Of a DNA stretch of 64,000 nt, positions 57,301-64,000 are shown piece by piece. Origin of the DNA: Stratiolaelaps scimitus (taxonomy: Eukaryota > Arthropoda > Arachnida > Mesostigmata > Laelapidae); NCBI GenBank assembly GCA_019614645.1, contig JABWDB010000004.1, positions 3,844,001 through 3,908,000 of the forward strand. Direction: 5' to 3'. Positions within the stretch are counted from its first letter, which is position 1, and every line of letters starts with the position of its first letter. The notes beneath the pieces are model-generated. The model had not been told where the DNA came from. It did not search any database and saw only the letters and a program-made list of their open reading frames with translations. The position numbers and the translations under genes are program-made.

Positions 57301-59904
57301 AATACTGAATATCGAACTTCCGCCCATGTCCCAGGTTTGCCAGATTACCGCAGGTGTCAGTCATACTGCCACCTTTGTAAAATACTCACCTCTAGCTGCG
57401 CGTTGTCAGTAATGGGTTTGTAACTACGGCGTTACGCACGTTCGTTGTTTGCTTGCCCGGCCTAATAAAATGTACCATAGTGTCCAAGAATTTTCTGAAA
57501 TTCAGGTTGATTCCGGTAGTGCTCTCATGAATACAAGTTCCCCATGGTACCAGCAGAAGTCCTTACCTTTAGAGTAATTATTTACTGCAGGGAGTGTTAT
57601 CTTCGTAAGAATTACCAGACCATTGTGAACTAACAATGTTAGAAGGAGCAATCAAAGAGAGCGAATGGACGTCCTGAACCACCACTTATTTCTCCCTTAA
57701 CAGCCAGTGGTTTTAAAACCTACCTAGAAAAGCTAAACGCCAACTATGAGAAACTGAAATAACAGGTTACGCCGAATTTGCCGGTTCGTCGTTACATGAA
57801 TTCGTTCGGCTGAGGAGTCTGTTGACCCAAGTGGAGCATACCTATATTGGTGTGGCTCTTTGGAGTTCACTGCTACCGGCATAAGAAGAGAAGGATGTGT
57901 CCTTAGTTGGAAAGGTGCTTTATGCTGTTTCCTATCGGTCGCTGGTGACCCATTGGACCCGGCCGTGGACAGGCATATCTATTTTAGATCAGGGCTGGAA
58001 GCCTGCAGTTGTTTCGCTACGTAGGGGTAAAGAAATCTTTCAACGACGAGGTCACGAACCCTCCACTCACACTGAATCGAATAAAACCCCTAATTATCTA
58101 TGCATTTTCTCAAAATATAGCAACAGCTTGCTTCCCACTAACGAACAAACGATCAGTGAAAGTAAGGAGATACCGTACACCGTTGAACCAATGGAGACAG
58201 AAATGCAAGTAGTTCGAGGTTTCCCTATTGGACAGCTTCTTTGAATAGAATTCTCAATACCCCGACCGGCAAGAAGAATCATGCAGAATTAACGACAGCA
58301 GAGATGAAAGGGTTCGTTTGCCACTCAAGCACTCGAGGTCTTCGAGAACTAAACACTGAGCCCTCTATCATGTCGACCTCATCGCTTTCGGGAACGTTTC
58401 ACGCGATTCGACCTCGAGGGTGGTGCCATGTCGTCCGCAGATTGAACAGCTACCGTGTTAGGGTCGAGGAACGTCACCGCAATGGCATGAACTATGACCG
58501 CGGCAAACTCGTACGTACCCGCATAACCCCGACGAGATCGTGAAACAAACTTTGCCAGGCAACGAAAGTGAGGTCAGGTAAGGTCGGGCCTTTAATCGCA
58601 CAGCTCAATGCTGGTTGGATCCGCCCATTGCAGTCCTCAATCGTTTCCGCATACGTTCCCCTCGCCCTTCTGTTCATCCACATCGTCACATTGCCTTGTC
58701 ATTCGTAACGCGCCGAAATTAGCCTCTTCCACAAATTGAACTCATTCTCCACGTAACGCAGATATAGGGCCGTAGCAGAAAAACCTCGCTCCCACGACGC
58801 GTCCCGGCCGCGTATAGCCTTTGCCGCTACACACTTGAGATTTGGAGAGAGATATATAGAGAGACAGAGCGGGAGTTTCGAGGAAGGCTTCTCTATTCTT
58901 CTCTGCGCATATTTCTCGGCTGATATTGCTCGCGCCCCATTGAAACACTGAATGGAACTCTGGTAACACTATTCAAGGCTAACCCTCCCATTGCGCCGTT
59001 CAGCCGCGTTTGGCCGCTGATGAGGGCGGTAAAGACAAAGCTGGGGGCGTTATAAGGTGGCAAAGAATAATAACTGCTAGAATTTCGCCGGTTTGCTGCT
59101 GGGTCGCGTTTCGCGCCGAGGGAACAAAAACACGCGAGGGAGACACGGGAACAGTAAAGGATGTGGCAGGAGATCCACTTAAATTCGTTCGTTGAACACA
59201 GCCGAGCTATGCTTTGATTTATCTGACAAGCGGGAGGGCGGGCGACAGGCGTTGGCGTTGCGGGGGCGGCGGCCGCAGCAGCAGAACAACAACAACGATG
59301 GGAATGGCTCAATGAGCAAGTGCGTGCTCGCCTGCCGAATGGACTGGGGGAATTCGTTATCAGCTTTATTACCCAAATGCAACGAGTATGTGACGGTGGG
59401 GCAGCCGCTGGCAGTGAAACACAGTGAGAGAAAGAGAATAACGCTTTGAAACAGGGCGTGCTCGCCGTTGTAAAGACGTTCGCTTGTAGGGGGTTGCCCA
59501 TGTGACAGTGTATGTCAGACGGATACTGCGCACTTGGTAATAACCGCGATTCGCAAGGGATATAAGCACAATATAGAGGAAAATGTCGGGGTAACCTATT
59601 ACGGAGCTCATCTAGTTCTCGATGTAGCAGGCACCGCTGTGCTGATGTATTCTGTACGAATGCTTGTGGATAAATGCGTTTGTTAGCTTCGTTAGGCAGG
59701 CAAGGGAAATTCGTTCTTTTCGTATCGAGTGGTACAACATTCGCCGCTGGGAACAGGGTCCAGTCAAATCTTTTTTGGACGACGTAATGACGAACGATCC
59801 GACGGAATGGTGAACCGGAAAAACATATCTGATCACAGGGCGAGTGCGATATTCCTCGAAGGAGGTAGGCTTTTCACGCAGGCGATATCCAATGATCGAT
59901 AATT
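51355..59904. other. Non-coding, 8.5 kb without a supported gene
   Basis: I see no gene with splice signals or motifs. Repeats include (CT)n at 55511-55528. GC-rich patches lie at 52.5-52.9 kb and 58.9-59.4 kb, the second with CAG/CAA trinucleotides near 59275-59296. Open frames of 100-170 codons at 55.2-55.7 and 57.9-58.2 kb have no recognisable content. Confidence 0.45.
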
Positions 59905-60453
59905 TTATAGCACCACAGCAGCCGAAGCCAGATCAAGCATGATGAGTAAACCGATCTCTACTGTGAGACCACGTAGCACACTGCCTTGCTCGAATTGCAG
60001 TTGCCCATCAACGTTCGACATTGAATGATGTGATTCTATTATTGGAAACTTTTCTGTTGGTAGATACCTACATTGTTGTCTCATTGTTGCAATCAGGAAG
60101 CCACCACTGCAGCAGCTGTATCCGTTTGCCGGCACCGTACGGGCCTCTCTCATTTCATTACGAAGATCGGTAGGCGGCTGCCGACTCCTGTCCCAGGACT
60201 GAGGCGAATGAGGGGGACGTCTTCTGCGGCTGTCTGGATCTTCGGCCCAGATGTCCGTTTGCGTCTCGCGAGTAACTCCGTCGTCGGTGATAACACCATC
60301 GAAATTGGCTGCTACAGAAGATGGGGCTGTTCCACGAAGTTGTCTCGTTGTTACTTCTGCTGCTATTGCATCCGCTGGCAATACAGAGAGGCCGGGAACT
60401 TCCGTTGCTTTCCGGCGAGGGTGGGGGGGGGTACTACTCTTATTTTGAGTTGG
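59905..60453 (-). CDS. Protein-like open frame, possible terminal exon
   Basis: A minus-strand frame is open from an acceptor-like site (CAAGTGTAG, AG at 60454-60455) to a stop at 59905, about 180 codons. The first two thirds are disordered and polar (for example ETQTDIWAEDPDSRRRRPP). The last third is more hydrophobic and ends LLIMLDLASAAVVL. There is a possible donor (TAG|GTATCT) near 60058. No domain or family is recognised, and the frame starts with no methionine in good context. The acceptor has a weak pyrimidine tract and a nine-cytosine run lies just inside. The composition looks more like protein than most frames in this window, but it remains unproven. Confidence 0.3.
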   Translation of the reverse strand, partial: PTQNKSSTPPHPRRKATEVPGLSVLPADAIAAEVTTRQLRGTAPSSVAANFDGVITDDGVTRETQTDIWAEDPDSRRRRPPHSPQSWDRSRQPPTDLRNEMREARTVPANGYSCCSGGFLIATMRQQCRYLPTEKFPIIESHHSMSNVDGQLQFEQGSVLRGLTVEIGLLIMLDLASAAVVL

Positions 60454-60539
60454 CTACACTTGATAATGGTAGGCTACGGCTTCGGCCGAAGTAGCACTCA
60501 AACTTCTGTTGGAAATATATTAACATGGGGTGAGTAGAT

Positions 60540-63500
60540 TGTTTGCATAAAGTTTGTACTACATATTTATATCGGTGTGCGTATATATGTGCAGTTATTG
60601 TGCACTCGTGCATTGACTCTATGTCTAATGTGGGCGTCGGGTCCTCCATCGAGTCCTGTTCAATGCAATCAAGACACTTCGATGCTGTGTGTAGAGATTA
60701 CAACGCTGAACTGGAAAACTCAACCCCGAATTGCCTGAAAAATATATCCATGCTAGTACCCCATGTCTCGGCCAGAAACAGTTTTTAGTGTATCTGCTCT
60801 ATGAGACGCTACCACTCGTCAACGAACTGAAACGAAGAGTCTAACTGCCGGTTACGCAGGCTTGTCGCCAGTGTCATAGACGAAGATTCGAACAAAAATT
60901 CAGCGATATAGATCCGCCCTTCAGCCAAACTGGGGTAATAATTAGTGCCTCTTGGAAAAGAAGCGTACGTTCAATTCCGGCATGTCTTAACCGCGGTTCA
61001 TGGATTTCCACACGATCTCGGTCAAACTCCTATTAATTACGACCTATATAAGAGAGCTTAAGCATTGAAAAAATTGCAGCTCCTTTAATAAACCAATATA
61101 CCTTTACCTTGTCGGTGTACAATGTGTCAAGGACGACGGCTGCTGCTACGTACCGATACTGGTTCAAACAGAGTTGCGGAGGCAGGGATTATTTGATGTC
61201 AACTGTTTAGCTCGTAACACAAATCATGAATAAATAAATCCAAACCTCGCTTTAAGTGATGCTAATAAACATCGAAGGCTTCACACATTATCACAGAATT
61301 GTTCGCTGATGAGATGCAACGGTATAGTGAAAGGTTGTTTTGTCCAATAACCAATCTGCTGCAAGCGAAGACTGACATCGTAATCGAGAAGTGCTTCTAC
61401 TTAATTGGAGCTAACCTTATCTAATCAAGCTTGTTTAATATAATACATAGTTACATAGGCCCCTACGATGTTACTATAGGATAAGCCGTACGTTGACTGT
61501 TCAGCTCTTCTGTGTACCAATAGCTTACATAAGTCGGTGATATATTATTTTTCTTAATTTCTCTAGTAATTCCCTCGCTTTCTCAGTTTGCAGTGATGTT
61601 CTCTCCGCTACTCAAGTGGAATGTTTCGCTCGACAGCTTTTAATGCTCGCCCATCGCCGTACAATGCGTAGGCCCATTCGAGGAGCTCGTAACGACGCGT
61701 GCTAATCTCTCTCTCTCTCTCTCGCGCTCTCTGGAGTAGGTGCTCGAAAAAAGGCCAACTTTGTGGGTTGAGTCACAAAAAACACTTTGCTAAATTGAAT
61801 GTGTCGACAGTGACACCTCTACGTCTGCGAGGGGCTCACGCAGAAGCTGATAACGCCACTTACACCGAATTGGCTTCGCATACGTTGGCAGTGTGTTTGT
61901 TCTAACGCTCTTGCACGGCCCTTACGAATGGAACACTGTGAATGGAAGGACATGTCTGGCGGAACAATCATACGTCCAATAACTAGGCTTGCCGAACACG
62001 AAAAGCGCACATTGCAGATTAGATCCTTTGTCGTGTGCACGGCTTCGACGTTCAGTCAGTGGAAGTTGCTGGAAGACCGGGTGGGAGGGGGTGCTGTTGG
62101 TAAGCCGTGTCCCGAAGCACAAATACGTCAGCGGTATTACGTTTTGAATACACGGAGGAGGACCTAACATGAAAGCGAGGAAGGAAACGCATAGGTGAAC
62201 GATGATTGTCTATTTCGAAGACATCATCTCGCCCTTCGCTGGAGGCATTTTTGTCTGACCTGATGCAGGAGGCCCTATATCGTCTTATTGTCTTAACCTG
62301 CACGGAGCAAGTGACGTACATTCAGGACGATGCAGGGGACGTCACTGCTTTGTAGATGTCATTTTAGACAGCTTGCTCTTTAGGGGCGCCACAGATGACG
62401 CAATGCGAGGCGAAAACTGTATTTCTCTACGGGAATTTGATTTTGCTGCGCCTTTACTTCGTCGCCGTAAACATTACTGGCAAAACAGCCGCGAAAAGTG
62501 TTGGTCGGACGAAACATTTTTCATACACCGCGGCGTCAGGGTAGCCATAACGAACAATGACATTTGTCGAGTGTATATTGTACAATATATATTATAACAA
62601 GGAATAAAGACGATTTGTTGAGTTGTTGCATTGGGCCGTTATTGAGCCAGATCTCATATTTGATAGGTTGCATGCGTAGGAGCAACTATCCATACTGGCT
62701 AATTAAATATATACCTTTACCGTTTACCCTGACTAATGAGCTCGATTTATTGTGATTATCTTATCTGCCCGCTGATAATGAATGTACGATATTCCTATAG
62801 ATTCAAAAACCTCGGTAGTTACTTAATTTAGTTCTGTAGCATACACTGAGACCCTAGCCTCAACTCGAAGCTTGGACAGGTTCGATCAGGGTGAGATATC
62901 ATCACGTTCGTGATCGGTAGCACGTCCAACATCACTGGCCCCCACGACAGGCTGAAATCCTATGGCAGATATTTTCCTCAGCTAATCCGCAGCCGTTCTT
63001 CGATCAGACAGCTCTCATAGTAATGACGCCACAAGGATAATAAGTGCTGAGTGTAAATATCGGGTGAGTGGACTTTCTTCCGATCATTTCTCGGTAGATA
63101 CTATCCGTATAATGGCACTACTATGAGCAATGTCGGGGCGAACATCTCTATCTCGCCATTGAGGGCACGGCAGCAGTTGAACCTGCGATCTGGGACCCAC
63201 TACCGATCAATTTATTCAAGCTGTCTCCCTAGGTACTGCAGCGTTCCCGCCTTCGTCATCTCTATATTTGTGCGATACTTTATTGCTTAGGCTGAAATAT
63301 GGTCTTCCTGTCAGTGGCCCTGAGGGAGGCAGTTTGGATACGAAATACTTATACTCCGGATGAGACTTGCAACGATATTGAATTTGGTCCAACGTAATCG
63401 CTTACTGGCATGACAAGAGCGAAAAAAAAGCACACGATGTATCCCATAAATAGGGTCATCGTAAGAGAAGCGTAAATGCCAACACGGTGGGGCCCCATTC

Positions 63501-63611
63501 ATTTCGTGATATCGTATAATATAACTCTCCATGGGAGACCTTCTAGTAGAGTGTCGTTTTTACCTGCAATAGCCACGTGTATAGTTCCTAGTACCTTTAA
63601 TTTGGTGAAAA
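60540..63611. other. Non-coding, (CT)n repeat
   Basis: No gene is supported. A (CT)n run lies at 61705-61723. A tRNA-B-box-like string (GGTTCGATCAG) at about 62880 has no matching A box. Confidence 0.45.
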
Positions 63612-63842
63612 ATGAGTGGCGAGAAACAACAAAAGGGTGCGCTTAGACGAAGCTCTCAGTTGCATTTGCTAGACAGCAAGGTTAATTTGAAAGTTAAGAC
63701 CACATCTGGCGATACGTCCGCGTGGCTCATCCGTCTACCGAAAGGGCGGTGCCGAGCTTTGAGGTACCCCCCGATGGGGCCGGAAATCTTTACACGTAGC
63801 TCTGACAGCCATCAAATATCGATGAATTGCGCTCAAAAATAA
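63612..63842 (+). CDS. Small open frame, weak candidate
   Basis: A 76-codon frame begins with ATG in a good context (A at -3, G four bases later... MSGEKQQKGALRR) and ends in TAA. The composition is basic and polar, with no motif or splice support. It could be the 5' exon of a gene leaving the window, or chance. Confidence 0.2.
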   Translation: MSGEKQQKGALRRSSQLHLLDSKVNLKVKTTSGDTSAWLIRLPKGRCRALRYPPMGPEIFTRSSDSHQISMNCAQK

Positions 63843-64000
63843 GAGCAGGGGAGGAACGGCAAACTGGACATTTTCCTAAGTAGGTAAAGAGAGGCAGGCT
63901 CGATATTCCTCGTGGCGAGGCGTCTTTCAAACGGACGTCGGCGATTTCGGAAAAGAAGCCCCATTTGACCTTGACCTCACCTTCAAAGGGGTTATTGAGG

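Noticed and set aside
62875..62945. tRNA B-box-like GGTTCGATCAG
   Set aside because: No A box at the right distance and no foldable arms.

Overview
This is a stretch of animal nuclear DNA, most likely arthropod. The evidence is a clear Inscuteable gene (a metazoan spindle-orientation adaptor) with a short GT-AG intron, two decayed mariner transposases, tRNA-like sequences that look like SINE heads, dozens of (TA)n, (CT)n and (GA)n microsatellites, and very low coding density. A mite or tick is my guess, but nothing read here proves the order. There are no bacterial features (operons, Shine-Dalgarno sites, CRISPR).

Layout. 1-9 kb: non-coding, with a long (TA)n tract, a 15-16 bp array of GTATAC palindromes, a cluster of four hairpins at 5.06-5.26 kb and a tRNA-Leu-like relic at 6.7 kb. 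9.06-10.6 kb: a possible small exon, then a broken mariner. 11.2-12.7 kb: an intronless gene for a 501-residue ARM-repeat protein related to importin-alpha, with a C-terminal membrane anchor; this is the most unusual gene here. 13-21.5 kb: non-coding and repeat-rich, with a possible terminal exon at 15.05-15.25 kb, a deleted mariner at 17.0-17.5 kb and a GC-rich block at 18.2-19.2 kb. 21.9-24.5 kb (minus): inscuteable, two exons, about 810 residues. 25.2-25.5 kb (minus): a coding-like exon of unknown family. 25.9-30 kb: GC-rich, low-complexity, promoter-like DNA with a TATA box at 26127. 30-64 kb: mostly non-coding, with microsatellites, hairpins, a SINE-like tRNA head at 48.9 kb and a few unassigned open frames that may be exons of genes extending outside the window or chance.

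How the parts relate. The two confident genes both encode ARM-repeat proteins but belong to different families. Inscuteable links Par3/Bazooka to LGN/Pins in asymmetric cell division. The importin-like protein appears to have lost the importin-beta-binding domain and most of the NLS-binding tryptophan/asparagine ladder and to have gained a membrane tail, so it is unlikely to be a nuclear import receptor. Nothing in the sequence links them functionally.

Limits: all homology statements come from recognising sequence by eye. No search, alignment, splice scoring or expression data were available, and base composition was judged rather than counted.
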